Below, piece by piece: positions 47,260-57,337 of a DNA stretch of 57,527 nucleotides. The stretch spans positions 511,493 to 569,019 of the forward strand of contig JAUJNY010000001.1 of NCBI GenBank assembly GCA_030447955.1. The letters run 5' to 3'. The notes below the pieces were generated by a model that ran no database searches, had not been told where the DNA came from, and saw only the letters and a list, made by a program, of their open reading frames with translations. The translations under genes and the position numbers were made by a program. Every line of letters begins with the position of its first letter. Within the stretch, counting starts at the first letter, position 1. The DNA is from Jiangellales bacterium (GTDB lineage Bacteria; Actinomycetota; Actinomycetes; Jiangellales; Jiangellaceae).

Positions 47260-49936
47260 ATGGCCCGACGCAATAGCGCACGAACCGGCCAGGTCACAAC
47301 GCCGGTGGAGGCGCTGACGCACGAGGACAAGCGGTCGAACATCCCGACCGCGGACGCGCACGACTTCGTGCCGCCGGAGGTCGAGCGGCCGCAGCAGCTG
47401 CTCTACCCGCGCGACCCGACGCTCGATCCGCAGCTGGTGTGGAAGGGCAAGGACGCCCAGGATGCCCAGGACCTCCCGGTCGCCGCGCCGGCGATCTACA
47501 TCCAGGAGAAGGTCGACCCACGCGTGCTGATTGAGAACCTGCGTCGCACGGCCGATCGCCCGGAGGACGAGCCGGAGCTCACGCTGTTCGAGTCCTTCGA
47601 CGGGCTGGGGGAGTACGAGACCGTCGACTTCTACCAGCACGCCGCCAACTGGTCGAACCGCATGATCCTCGGCGACTCGCTTGAGGTGATGGCGTCGCTG
47701 GCCGAGCGGGAGGACCTGCGCGGCAAGGTCCAGATGATCTACGTCGACCCGCCCTACGGCATCAAGTTCGGCTCCAACTGGCAGGTCTCCACCCGCAAGC
47801 GCGACGTCAAGGACGGCAAGCTCGAGGACGCCACCCGTGAGGTCGAGCAGATCAAGGCCTTTCGCGACACCTGGGAGATGGGCATCCACTCCTACCTTTC
47901 CTACCTGAGGGATCGGCTAGTCGTCGCCCGGGACCTGCTGACGGAGTCCGGTTCGATCTTCGTCCAGATCGGCGACGAGAACGTCCATCTGGTACGCAGC
48001 CTGCTCGACGAAGTCTTCGGCAGCGAGAACTTCCTGGCGCAGATCAACTTCGCGACGACGAGCGGGTTCAGCCAGGCTAAGGGATTGGGCCGGGCAGGCG
48101 ACCTCATTCTACGCCAGGGACTTGAACCAGGTCAAGACGAGATCCCTACGGTATCCCGCTGCCAACGCAGCGGGATACAACTGGGTGATGCTTCCCGACG
48201 GCACGCGGAGGCCGGCCACAGCCGAGGAGAGGGCAGATCACTCGCGGCTTCCGAAGGGCGCGCGGATTTACCGCAATGACAATCTTCGCTCGCAAGGGGC
48301 GAGTCAGGCGGACCAGGCCTTCTTGTACCGAGGTAAGACGTACCGACCTGGTGCGCTACTTCACTGGAAGGCTAGCTGCCCCACAGGGATGACCAATCTC
48401 GCGCGCGCCGGAAGGATACATGACGCAGGATCTTCGCTCGAGTACGTGCGTTACCTCACCGACTCTGGCTGGCAAGCGTTCAACAACGTGTGGACAGACA
48501 CAGTGATCGGCGGATTTACAGACGAAAAGATGTTCGTGGTGCAAACGACGACCAAGGTAGTAGGGCGTTGTCTTTTGATGTCCACTGACCCGGGTGACCT
48601 CGTCATCGACCCGACATGTGGCTCCGGTACCACGGCTTACGTTGCCGAGCAGTGGGGGCGGCGCTGGATCACTGTCGACACCTCGCGAGTCGCGATCGCC
48701 CTAGCTCGGCAACGGATCATGGGCGCCAAGCTGCCGGCGTACCTGCTGGCCGATTCACCCGAAGGCCAGGTGAAAGAGCAGCAGCTGAGCGGCGCCTCTC
48801 CGATCGGCGACACCCGGCGCGACGTACGCAAGGGATTCGTCTACGAGCGGGTGCCGCACGTGACGCTGAAGTCTATCGCGAACAACCCTGACATCCGCGA
48901 GGGCATGAGCCGCGAGGAGATCGACGCGGCGATCGCGCGGCACGCGGAGACCGAGGTGCTCTACGACCGGCCGTACGAGGGCAAGCGCAAGGTCCGCGTG
49001 TCCGGCCCGTTTACCGTCGAGTCGCTGTCACCGCACCGCGCGGTGACCTGGGAGCACGAGGCGCCGGCGACGGAGCGGGCCAGCCGGCAGACCGGGGATG
49101 GGTCGTCGTACGAGAAGACGATCCTGGAGAACTTGCGTACCGCCGGGGTGCAGAACGGGCGGCGCAAGGAGCGGCTGGAGTTTGAGGACGTCGAGCCGCA
49201 CGCCGGCAAGTACGTGCAGGCGGTCGGGCTGCGCCGGGGCGCGGAGGAGGGGACGCCGCAGCGGGTGGCGATCGCGCTCGGGCCGGAGTACGGCACAGTC
49301 AGCCCGCAGCTGGTCAAGGAGGCGGCGAAGGAGGCGCTGCGCGGTCAGGGCCACGACCTGCTGCTGGTGCTCGGCTTCGCGTTCGACGCGCTCGCGCTGG
49401 AGACGGTGGAGGAGTTCCGGCCGAGCAGCAACGGTGGCGACTTCGCGTCGGTGGCGGGGGAGCGGCGGCTGGGCCGGTTGCCGGTGCTGCTGGTGCGGAT
49501 GAACCCCGACCTGGCGATGGGCGACGAGCTGCTGAAGAAGACCAAGGCGGGCAACCTGTTCATGGTGTTCGGCGAGCCGGACATCGCCGTTGAGGAGACG
49601 CCCGAGGGGTACGTCGTCGCGATCCGCGGCGTCGACGTGTACGACCCGACGACCGGCGAAGTGCGCTCGAACAACCCGGACGAGATCGCGCTGTGGATGA
49701 TCGACACCGACTACAACGGTGAGTCCTTCTTCGTCCGGCACTGCTACTTCTCCGGCGGGGGCATAGACCCGTACGCCCGGCTCAAGCGGGCGCTCAAGGC
49801 CGACATCGACGAGGCGGCTTGGGAGACGCTGTACGGCACCCGGTCGCGGCCATTCGCGCCGCCGTCAACCGGGCGGATAGCGGTGAAGGCGATCAACCAC
49901 TACGGGGACGAGGTGCTGAAGGTGCTGGGGGTGTGA
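47260..49936 (+). CDS. mod: type III DNA methyltransferase, Mod subunit, frameshifted in this sequence
   Basis: Mod methylates adenine and recognises the target for both activities. The order is beta-class: catalytic motif IV DPPYG at about 163-167 precedes the target-recognition domain, and motif I-like DPTCGSGTTAYVAEQWGRRWITVD comes after. The first frame breaks after RAGDLIL; the second resumes at YARDLNQVKTRSLRYPAANAAG, so one inserted base or two missing bases lie near 48105-48115. The combined length of about 892 residues is reasonable for a large Mod. ATG 47260 has GGAGAGG 12 nt upstream. The recognition region is visibly less GC-rich than its flanks. Confidence 0.88.
48151..48178 (+). 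repeat. perfect 11-bp inverted repeat inside mod
   Basis: GTATCCCGCTG (48151-48161) and CAGCGGGATAC (48168-48178) pair perfectly around CCAACG. It lies about 40 nt after the mod frameshift, at the start of the less GC-rich recognition domain. It could be a recombination or terminator-like element; its coding is RYPAANAAGY. Confidence 0.7.
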
Positions 49937-50150
49937 GAAACCGGAGGCGCCGCAGGGCTCCCCGAACCACCGCGGTGCGCAGCTTACGTGAGTCGCTCGC
50001 GCCGGCTCCTGCAGAGGTGCCAGGGCCACTATGCGACCGGTCAGCACGCGGCGAGCGTGGGTGGAATTCGAACCCGGGGGGAACCGCTCTAGCGTAGGCC
50101 GCGCGACTCCGCAGATCGACTTGCGTCGGCACGGGCGACCCGTAGAGGCA

Positions 50151-50222
50151 GTGTTCGACCTCCTCGGGGCGAACCAAGACGACCTCACTGCAGCGCTCGG
50201 CTGGACCCTGGCCCGTAGCCCT
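50151..50222 (+). pseudogene. truncated 5' fragment of an unknown gene
   Basis: GTG 50151, with AGAGG just upstream, begins VFDLLGANQDDLTAALGWTL and ARSP, a natural-looking N-terminus. After 24 codons the reading continues straight into transposase-tail sequence, so the gene was cut by a mobile element that later decayed. Proteins with this opening are known to me only as uncharacterised, sometimes near defence genes. The fragment follows the RM island. Confidence 0.45.
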
Positions 50223-50315
50223 CGATGGCTCCACCTCTACAACCATCACCGCCACCACACCGCACTCGGCGGCCACCCACCAGCCAGCCGCGGTCCCAAC
50301 CTGGGCGGGCAGCAC
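50223..50315 (+). mobile_element. C-terminal remnant of an rve-type (IS481/IS3-like) transposase
   Basis: RWLHLYNHHRHHTALGGHPP and then ASRGPNLGGQH is the typical end of a DDE integrase-core transposase (consensus WxxxYNxxRPHxALGxxxP). Only about 31 residues remain, with no catalytic residues apart from the tail, and no terminal inverted repeats are visible. It marks an old insertion at the right end of the defence island. Confidence 0.65.
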
Positions 50316-50341
50316 GCTTATCCGGCACTAACCTCGCGTCT

Positions 50342-50903
50342 GTGTCCCAGCCCGATCGCCTGCGCCCGGCCGTCGTCATCAACCCCGGTCCCGAAACATG
50401 CGAGGTCTTTCGAGAGGGTCGTACGACCGCAGTGCGGTACTCGGCGCCCTTTCAGCCACGGGCCCTCGAACTCGTGCCTGGTCACCTCGTAGCTCTAGCG
50501 CCCCGACCCGACGGTCTCGATCTGGTCGTCTGGCGTTGGTTCGACGCGGTCGTCCTCGGAACGAAGGACACGCGGGTCCGTCTGTTCGAGCCCGCCCATG
50601 GCGAGGTCCTTGCGGACCCACGCCGTCCTGACCGGCAACTCCGTACCGGGAGCCGGGCTTACCTGTCGGCCGGTCTGCCAGGTGCTGACTGGTGGGTGGC
50701 GGGGCCAGGCTGACGTGACCCCCGAGGAGGCAGACGTCGAACTCGATGAAGTCCGACGCTTCTTCATCGAGCATGGCATGTGTGGGAACGCCTCGCCTAA
50801 GGGCTTGCGGCATCGTTTTGCGCACTACGTCGGTCAGTCGGAGGACCCGCCGCCGAGAGGGCAGCAGGTCACGCCGCGAGCCGAGCCGGCGGCACCGCCA
50901 TGA
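50342..50903 (+). pseudogene. frameshifted paralog of the protein at 13849-14331
   Basis: GTG 50342 begins VSQPDRLRPAVVINPGPE and contains the same blocks as the first copy: VRYSAPFQP, PGHLVALAPRPDGLDLVVWRWFDAVV and LSAGLPGADWWVAG. It then stops at TGA 50711-50713. Removing one G from the GGGG at 50701-50704 joins it to QADVTPEEADVELDEVRRFF and IEHGMCGN, the expected C-terminus, which then runs on to 50903. Either a real frameshift or a base-calling error in the G run. Function unknown. Confidence 0.7.
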
Positions 50904-50940
50904 TAATCAGATGCCAGCGGATCCAACGGTGAGGAACACG

Positions 50941-51659
50941 ATGACGTCTCAGCTTGTCGCGCTCTGCATCGATGCAAACGATCCGATGTTTCTCGGGCGC
51001 TTCTGGGCAGGCGTCCTGAGGTGGGAGCTGGCCGAGGACCCCCACGACGTCACCGCGCTCCTGCCGAGCGACGACACCGGTTTCCGGATCCGGTTTCGCC
51101 CGACCTCGGCGCAGAAGGTCGGCCCCAACCAGATCCACTTTGACCTGACCAGCACGACCCTGGAGGACCAGCAGCAGACGGTGGCGAGGTCGCTTGGACT
51201 CGGCGCCCGGCACCTCACCATCGGCCAGCTCCCGGAGGAGGAGCACGTCCTGCTCGCGGACCCGGAGGGCGACGAGTTCTGCGTCATCGAGCCGGGCAAC
51301 AACTTCCTCGCCGAATGCGGATTCATCGGAGCGCTGTCGTGTGACGGCTCGCGAGACGTCGGGTACTTCTAGAGCGAAGCGCTGAGCTGGCCGTTGGTCT
51401 GGGACCAGGACGAAGAGACCGCCATCCGCTCGCCGCTCGGTGGAAGATCACGTGGGGCGGTCCGCCGGTCAGGCAGAAGACCAGGAAGAACCGGATGCAC
51501 TTCGACGTCGCGCCGCCCGTCGAGGGGGACCAACGCGCTGAGGTCGCCCGCCTCGTGTCCCTCGGAGCGACGCGCATCGACATCGGCCAAGGCGAGGTCA
51601 GCTGGGTGGTCATGGCCGATCCCGATGGCAACGAGTTCTGCGTGCTGACTCCGCAGTAG
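50941..51659 (+). pseudogene. two-module VOC (glyoxalase-like) pseudogene
   Basis: ATG 50941 (GAGGAA upstream) encodes a first VOC module of 143 residues: TSQLVALCIDANDPMFLGRFW ... HVLLADPEGDEFCVIEPG ... GYF. TAG 51370-51372 stands where the family has Trp. The same frame goes on with SEALSWPLVWDQDEETAIRSP; a shift near 51440 then gives WKITWGGPPVRQKTRKNRMHFDVAP and MADPDGNEFCVLTPQ, the second module. A nonsense codon plus a frameshift indicates true decay. The first module alone could still be expressed. Confidence 0.72.
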
Positions 51660-52096
51660 GGAGAGTCGCGGCGCACTACTGGAGAACCGGGCATCAGGCT
51701 CGGGGCGGGACGGGTCCAAGCTGCGACGATGAGCACGTGCCTTCAACATCAACGGGTCAGGCACAAGGCAGCGACGTTGCGCGGAGCGGTGACAGTCGCT
51801 TCCCGCGCTCGCTCAAGTCCTTCACCGGGACCGTCAGCGTGTTCCGGGTCGACGGGGGCGACCTGAGGTTCGTCGACATGGTGCGTGCACCGACCGAGTA
51901 CCGACGCGGCTCGGATCGATCTGGCCTCCAATTGACTGACAGCACGGTTCGCGACTCCGGTCACCTACGTGGGTGACCGGGGTCGACCATGTCAATCGTT
52001 CGCCCGCTGCTCACCGACACGTAGCCTCAGGAGCACTGCGGCGTCGCCCACCGACGGTTTCGTGCCGTTACGGACATCCCCTTCGGAGGGAGCCAG
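51660..52096. other. 437-bp stretch without a clear gene
   Basis: A 79-codon frame at 51737-51976 (middle part SLKSFTGTVSVFRVDGGDLRFVDMV) has some protein-like character but no family and no ribosome site, so I do not call it. The last part, with GGAGGGAGCCAG, is the ribosome site of the phosphodiesterase gene. Nothing else stands out. Confidence 0.45.
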
Positions 52097-53131
52097 GTGG
52101 CGCGAGCTGAGTTCTCGCAACCGCTCGTCATCGCACACCGCGGCGCCAGCGGGTATCGCCCCGAGCACACGCTCGAGGCCTACCGGCTGGCCATCGCCCT
52201 CGGTGCCGACTACGTCGAGCCCGACCTCGTGTCAACCGGCGACGGAGTGCTGGTCGCCCGCCACGAGAACGAGATCTCCACGACCACCGACGTGGCGCGG
52301 CATCCCGAGTTCGCCGACCGGTACACCACCAAGGTGATCGACGGCATCCCCTTCAGCGGGTGGTTCACCGAGGACTTCACGCTGGCGGAGCTGAAGTCCG
52401 TGCGTGCCACCGAACGCATGCCCTGGTTGCGCCCCGGCAACGCCGCGCACAACGGGCGGTACGACGTGCCGACGCTGGACGAGGTCATCACGCTGGTGCA
52501 GCGCGAGAGCCGACGGCTGGGCCGCGATATCGGCATCTACCCCGAGACCAAGCACCCGACGTACTTCGACTCGATCGGGCTATCGCTCGAGGAGCCGCTG
52601 GCGCGCACCCTCGCCCGCTACGGCCTCGACCGGCCGGGCGCGCCGGTGCTCGTGCAGTCCTTCGAGACGGCCAACCTGCGTGAGCTGGCGAGCCTGCTAC
52701 CGGTGCCGATGATCCAGCTGCTCGGCGTCGGCGCCCCGTACGACCTAGCGGTCACCGGCGACCCGCGCAGTTACGACGATCTGGCGACCCCGGCCGGCCT
52801 GACCGAGATCGTGGGGTATGCGTCCGGCGTAGGTGCGGTCAAGGATCGGATCGCCCCGATGGGCTCGGCAGGCCAACGACTTGAGCCGACCTCACTCGTC
52901 GACGACGCCCACGAGGCGGGCCTGACGGTCCACACCTACACCTTCCGCGACGATGCCTTCCCCGTCCCCGTCGAGCCCCCGGGGGCCACCGCGGAGGAGC
53001 ACGGGGACGCGGGCGCCGAGTACGAGCTGTTCTACGGACTCGGCGTCGACGGCGTGTTCTCCGACCACCCCGATACGGCGGTCGCGGCCCGCACCCGCTC
53101 ACTCTCCCGCGTGCTGGCCGGTCGGTGCTGA
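52097..53131 (+). CDS. glycerophosphodiester phosphodiesterase
   Basis: The 344-residue GDPD hydrolyses glycerophosphodiesters to glycerol 3-phosphate and an alcohol. HRGASGYRPEHTLEAY (about 14-29), YVEPDLVSTGDGVLVARHENEI and the later TETKHP-like IYPETKHPTY carry the catalytic His and metal-binding acidic residues. SDHPDTAV closes the barrel. There is no signal peptide, although some relatives are secreted. GTG 52097 is supported by the GGAGGGAG site just upstream. It looks like a single-gene transcript. Confidence 0.93.
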   Translation: MARAEFSQPLVIAHRGASGYRPEHTLEAYRLAIALGADYVEPDLVSTGDGVLVARHENEISTTTDVARHPEFADRYTTKVIDGIPFSGWFTEDFTLAELKSVRATERMPWLRPGNAAHNGRYDVPTLDEVITLVQRESRRLGRDIGIYPETKHPTYFDSIGLSLEEPLARTLARYGLDRPGAPVLVQSFETANLRELASLLPVPMIQLLGVGAPYDLAVTGDPRSYDDLATPAGLTEIVGYASGVGAVKDRIAPMGSAGQRLEPTSLVDDAHEAGLTVHTYTFRDDAFPVPVEPPGATAEEHGDAGAEYELFYGLGVDGVFSDHPDTAVAARTRSLSRVLAGRC

Positions 53132-53148
53132 GCCCGACTGACGGCGGC

Positions 53149-53499
53149 CTACCAGAAAATCGCGATGGCGACGTTGACGACGGCGAGCCCGCCGATGAGG
53201 GCGTAGGCACCACCGGTCACCGAGCTTCGCCGCCGGTTGGCGCCCGCTAGCACGAGGACGATCAGCGCGATGAGCAGCTTGACGCCGATCTTGACGTTGT
53301 CGACCGCCTGGTCGTCGACGACCGTCGAGGCAAGTCCGACGAGCACGAGGCCCGTGACCACCTGGGTGGCGGCGCCGTACAACACCGTCGCCGGCACCGT
53401 CCGGTCGCCGGTAGCTCGTAGCTGTGTCATCCATCCACCGACGAGCGCGGCCATGCCGAGCAGGTGCAGGACCACGACGACGTCGTACACGAAGCTCAC
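53149..53499 (-). CDS. small four-helix membrane protein
   Basis: The 116-residue protein has four hydrophobic helices: VVVVLHLLGMAALVGGWM, AATQVVTGLVLVGLAS, VKLLIALIVLVLAGANRRR and GAYALIGGLAVVNVAIAIFW. The GxWMTQLRATG loop after the first helix resembles small actinobacterial integral membrane proteins of unknown function. It converges on the phosphodiesterase gene, ending 17 bp from it. No catalytic motif is visible. Confidence 0.8.
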   Translation of the reverse strand: MSFVYDVVVVLHLLGMAALVGGWMTQLRATGDRTVPATVLYGAATQVVTGLVLVGLASTVVDDQAVDNVKIGVKLLIALIVLVLAGANRRRSSVTGGAYALIGGLAVVNVAIAIFW

Positions 53500-53595
53500 G
53501 GCCCTTGATCGTACGGACCTCCGGCGACTTGTCAGACTCCTACCGGGCTCGGGCGCGGCGTCGGTCTGACAAGTCGGGGCAGCCCGGACGTCCGC

Positions 53596-54315
53596 TCAGC
53601 CGGTCTGGTGGACGCGAAACGCCTCGGCGAGCCGGCCCTCCGGCAGCCCACCGGCGCGGGCGTTGCCGGCTGTCCAGCCACGGACCAGCGGCTCGATCTC
53701 GTCTCGCCGCGGCGTCTGACTCTGGTGGCAGAGGATCGCGGCTATCTTGCGGTCGAACGTCTCGGTGATGTCGACCCGGTGGTCGGCGTTGGGTGCGGCC
53801 ATGAGCCACAGCTCGCGCACCACCCAGTCCTGCAGGCCCTCCTCGGCGAGCAGCTCGGGGAACGCGAAGGGGTTGCGGGCGTACGGGTAGAGCGCCCGGA
53901 CGGCGGCCTCCCCGGCGGCGAGATGGTCGGGATGGCTGGCGCCGATCCGGTCCCACCAGCGCTCCGGTGACTGCACGAGCATGCGCTGCGGACGGACCTG
54001 CCGGATGACGCGGACGAGGTCGCGGACGAGCTCGCGGCTGGGCTCGAGATCCCCGTCGACGTACCCGAGGAATCGGACGTCGTGGACGCCGACGACCTTG
54101 GCCGCCGCCACCTGCTCAGCACGGCGGATGGCCGGGATCTCCGCCCGCGACACTGCGGCGTCGAAGCCGCCGGCCTGTCCGTCGGTGCACACGCAGTAGC
54201 TGACCTCGATGCCGGCGTCGGTCATCTGCGCGACCGTTCCGGCGGCGCCGAAGTCGACGTCGTCGGGATGCGCGGTGACCACCAGGACCCGCTCCACCTC
54301 AGCGTCGTCGAGCAC
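53596..54315 (-). CDS. PIG-L (LmbE-like) zinc deacetylase
   Basis: The 239-residue protein has the metal site AHPDDVDFG at about 15-23 and the third ligand region ASHPDHLAAGEAAVRALYP. It probably removes an N-acyl group from a GlcNAc-containing molecule; relatives include MshB and Mca of mycothiol metabolism, but the motifs do not allow that assignment. GTG 54315 has a GGGAGG ribosome site; the upstream extension of the frame overlaps pcrA and is not coding. It is divergent from pcrA across 94 bp. Confidence 0.9.
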   Translation of the reverse strand: MLDDAEVERVLVVTAHPDDVDFGAAGTVAQMTDAGIEVSYCVCTDGQAGGFDAAVSRAEIPAIRRAEQVAAAKVVGVHDVRFLGYVDGDLEPSRELVRDLVRVIRQVRPQRMLVQSPERWWDRIGASHPDHLAAGEAAVRALYPYARNPFAFPELLAEEGLQDWVVRELWLMAAPNADHRVDITETFDRKIAAILCHQSQTPRRDEIEPLVRGWTAGNARAGGLPEGRLAEAFRVHQTG

Positions 54316-54409
54316 TGCCTGCCTCCCGTCCGCGACCAACGGAGACGCAACGTACCCGCCCGTTGCGCAGCCCGGCCGGTCGGCGCCGGCACGTAGGCTG
54401 GCGCCCACG

Positions 54410-56815
54410 ATGAGCGCCGCGTACGACGACCCGCCGACGACCGCGCCACCCCAGGCCGGCGACGCGGCGAGCGCGAAAGGCGCGGAGAGCGCGGAGAGCA
54501 CGGCGACCGCGGGGCCCGCCGAGCGGCTGCGCGCCACTCCCGACACCGTCCTCAGCGGGCTCAACCCCCAGCAGCGGGAAGCCGTCGTCCACGAGGGCAC
54601 GCCACTGCTCATCGTGGCCGGGGCGGGGTCGGGCAAGACCCGCGTGCTCACCCGGCGCGTGGCCTGGCTGCTCGCCGCCCGCAACGTCCACCCCGGCTCG
54701 GTGCTGGCCATCACGTTCACCAACAAGGCAGCGGGTGAGATGCGCGAGCGCGTCGCGGCACTCGTCGGCGCCCGAGCCCAAGCCATGTGGGTGAGCACGT
54801 TCCACTCCGCGTGCGTACGCATCCTGCGCCGCGACGCCAAGCGTTTCGGCTTCCCCTCGTCGTTCTCCATCTACGACGCCGCCGACTCCCAGCGGCTGAT
54901 GACGTTGGTCTGCCGTGAGCTCGACCTCGACCCCAAGAGGTACAACCCCAGGGGCTTCGCCGCGCAGGTGTCCACGCTCAAGAACGAGCTCGTCGACCAC
55001 GAGAGCGCCGCGGCAGCGGCCAGGACACACCTCGAGCGCACCGTTGCGGAGGCGTACGGGCTGTACCAGCAGCGGCTGCGCCAGGCCGGCGCGTTCGACT
55101 TCGACGACTTGATCATGACCACCGTGCACCTGCTGCAGGCGTTCCCCGAGGTCGCCGAGCACTACCGACGGCGCTTCCGCCACGTGCTCGTCGACGAATA
55201 CCAGGACACCAACCACGCGCAGTACGTGCTGGTGCGCGAGCTCGTCGGCGGGGGAGTGGCGCAGCGCGAGCTCCGTACCGCCGATGGCGACCTCGTCCGT
55301 CCCGCCGCCCCGCCCGGTGTGCCCGGGCTGGCTCCCGCGGAGCTGTGCGTCGTCGGTGACGCCGACCAGTCCATCTACGCCTTCCGCGGTGCGACGATCC
55401 GCAACATCCTGGCGTTCGAGGAGGACTACCCCGACGCGCGGGTGATTCTGCTGGAGCAGAACTACCGCTCCACGCAGACGATCCTCTCGGCGGCCAACGC
55501 GGTGATCGCGCCCAACCCCGACCGCAAGCCCAAGCGGCTGTGGAGTGACGCCGGGGCCGGGGAACCGATCGTCGGGTACGTCGCCGACGACGAGCACGGG
55601 GAGGCCCAGTTCGTGGCCGACGAGGTCGACCAGCTCTCCGACGAGGGCGTCGCCGGCGCCGGTGAGGTGGCCGTCTTCTACCGCACCAACGCACAGAGCC
55701 GAGTGTTCGAGGAGGTCTTCATCCGCGTCGGACTGCCGTACAAGGTCGTCGGCGGGGTGCGCTTCTACGAGCGCCGGGAGGTGCGGGACGCGCTCGCCTA
55801 CCTGCGGGTCCTGGCTAACCCGGAGGACACGGTGTCGCTGCGGCGCATCCTCAACGTGCCCCGCCGTGGCATCGGCGACCGGGCCGAGGCGGCCGTGGAA
55901 GCGCTGGCGCGGCGCGACCGTACGACCTTCTGGCTGGCACTGCGCCGGGCCGCGGACGCGCCGGGGATCGCCACCCGTTCCGCGGCCGCCGTCGAGGCCT
56001 TCGTCGCGATGCTCGACGAGCTGCGCGGGGAGGCTGAGGCCGGCGCGGCACCGTCCGCGCTGCTGGAGGCGGTCCTGCAGCGCACCGGCTACCTCGCCGA
56101 GCTGGAGGCGTCGGCCGACCCGCAGGACGAGAGCCGGGTGGACAACCTCCGCGAGCTGATCGCGGTGGCGCGCGAGTTCGAGGAGGCCCAGCCGGAGGGC
56201 ACGCTGGGCGACTTCCTCGAGCGGGTGTCGCTGGTGGCCGACTCCGACGACATCCCCGCCGAGGGCGACCGCGGTCAGGGACCGGTCACGCTGATGACCC
56301 TGCACACCGCCAAGGGGCTGGAGTTCCCCGTCGTCTTCCTCACCGGCCTGGAGGACGGCGTCTTCCCGCACCAGCGCTCCCTCGGCGACCCGCGGGAGCT
56401 CCAGGAGGAGCGCCGCCTCGCCTACGTGGGCGTCACCCGCGCGCAGCAACGGCTGTACGTCTCCCGGGCGGCCCGCCGCAGCGCCTGGGGAGCGCCGCAG
56501 CACTATCCACCGTCGCGCTTCCTCGCCGACATGCCCGACTCGCTGCTGGAGTGGCGGCGCACCGACGAGGACCGCGCGACCTGGTCGGGTGGCCTGGGCG
56601 GCCGCGGCGGACGCGGCGCCCGCGGGTCCGAGGCGCAGGACCGCGGCCCGGGGCTCGACCTGCGCGCCGGTGACCGGGTCACCCACGACGCGTTCGGCCT
56701 CGGCACGGTGGTCGCGATTGCCGGCGCGGGCGAGGGCACGCAGGCCAGCGTCGACTTCGGCACCGCGGGCCTCAAGGTGCTGCTCGTGCGCTACGCGCCC
56801 CTGCAGAAGCTGTAG
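54410..56815 (+). CDS. pcrA: ATP-dependent DNA helicase PcrA/UvrD
   Basis: The 801-residue superfamily 1A helicase acts in repair and replication restart. After a ~45-residue disordered N-terminus, [33 protein letters not shown] gives the Q-motif and motif [14 protein letters not shown] Ia, [17 protein letters not shown] and [35 protein letters not shown] and [10 protein letters not shown] give V and VI. The C-terminal Tudor-like [18 protein letters not shown] is the PcrA RNA-polymerase-binding domain. Its ATG follows a TAGGCT -10-like box by 10 bases, so the message may be nearly leaderless. Confidence 0.96.
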   Translation: MSAAYDDPPTTAPPQAGDAASAKGAESAESTATAGPAERLRATPDTVLSGLNPQQREAVVHEGTPLLIVAGAGSGKTRVLTRRVAWLLAARNVHPGSVLAITFTNKAAGEMRERVAALVGARAQAMWVSTFHSACVRILRRDAKRFGFPSSFSIYDAADSQRLMTLVCRELDLDPKRYNPRGFAAQVSTLKNELVDHESAAAAARTHLERTVAEAYGLYQQRLRQAGAFDFDDLIMTTVHLLQAFPEVAEHYRRRFRHVLVDEYQDTNHAQYVLVRELVGGGVAQRELRTADGDLVRPAAPPGVPGLAPAELCVVGDADQSIYAFRGATIRNILAFEEDYPDARVILLEQNYRSTQTILSAANAVIAPNPDRKPKRLWSDAGAGEPIVGYVADDEHGEAQFVADEVDQLSDEGVAGAGEVAVFYRTNAQSRVFEEVFIRVGLPYKVVGGVRFYERREVRDALAYLRVLANPEDTVSLRRILNVPRRGIGDRAEAAVEALARRDRTTFWLALRRAADAPGIATRSAAAVEAFVAMLDELRGEAEAGAAPSALLEAVLQRTGYLAELEASADPQDESRVDNLRELIAVAREFEEAQPEGTLGDFLERVSLVADSDDIPAEGDRGQGPVTLMTLHTAKGLEFPVVFLTGLEDGVFPHQRSLGDPRELQEERRLAYVGVTRAQQRLYVSRAARRSAWGAPQHYPPSRFLADMPDSLLEWRRTDEDRATWSGGLGGRGGRGARGSEAQDRGPGLDLRAGDRVTHDAFGLGTVVAIAGAGEGTQASVDFGTAGLKVLLVRYAPLQKL

Positions 56816-56895
56816 CCGACCCCGGGGGGCGATCCGCGCCGTCGGTTACCCTCGCGTTGCCTGTTGCCACGACTGCCCCGAGCCGGAGGCGCCAG

Positions 56896-57309
56896 ATGCC
56901 CGGGACTGCCCCGCTCAGGGTCGTCGTCGCCAAGCCCGGCCTCGACGGTCACGACCGCGGAGCCAAGGTCGTCGCTCGGGCCTTGCGCGACGCGGGCATG
57001 GAGGTCGTCTACACCGGCCTGCACCAAACCCCCGAGCAGGTGGTCGAGACGGCGATCCAGGAGGATGCCGACGCCATCGGGCTCTCGATCCTCTCCGGCG
57101 CGCACATGACGCTCTTTCGCCGGGTCGTAGAGCTGCTGGCCGAGCGCGACGCCTCGGACATCACCGTCTTCGGTGGGGGCATCATCCCCGCGGCCGACAT
57201 CCCACTGCTGGCGCAGCTGGGCGTCGCCAAGGTGTTCACCCCCGGTGCCACGATGCAGGAGATCGTGGAGTGGGTACGCGCCAACGTCGGTGAGTCGTCC
57301 GCGGCCTGA
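56896..57309 (+). CDS. cobalamin-binding domain protein (methylmalonyl-CoA mutase C-terminal type)
   Basis: The 137-residue product is a stand-alone B12-binding domain: [31 protein letters not shown] carries the DxHxxG lower-ligand motif, followed by [30 protein letters not shown] and FGGGIIP. Such proteins form the small subunit of methylmalonyl- or isobutyryl-type mutases, but the large subunit is not next to it here. ATG 56896 has GGAGGC just upstream, better than TTG 56857. It lies 80 bp after pcrA. Confidence 0.92.
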   Translation: MPGTAPLRVVVAKPGLDGHDRGAKVVARALRDAGMEVVYTGLHQTPEQVVETAIQEDADAIGLSILSGAHMTLFRRVVELLAERDASDITVFGGGIIPAADIPLLAQLGVAKVFTPGATMQEIVEWVRANVGESSAA

Positions 57310-57337
57310 GGTCCGCAACTTCGCAGGAGGACAGGAC

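Noticed and set aside
47260-49936. Phase-variable mod through simple repeats
   Set aside because: No mono- to pentanucleotide repeat tract lies at the frame break near 48110.
50060-50095. tRNA T-arm-like sequence (TTCGAA flanked by CCACC / GGGGG), possible integration site
   Set aside because: The stem does not pair on either strand with a 7-nt loop, and no anticodon arm or acceptor stem can be drawn around it.
51737-51976. 79-codon ORF between the VOC pseudogene and the phosphodiesterase
   Set aside because: Weak protein character in its middle only; no ribosome site, family or neighbour support.
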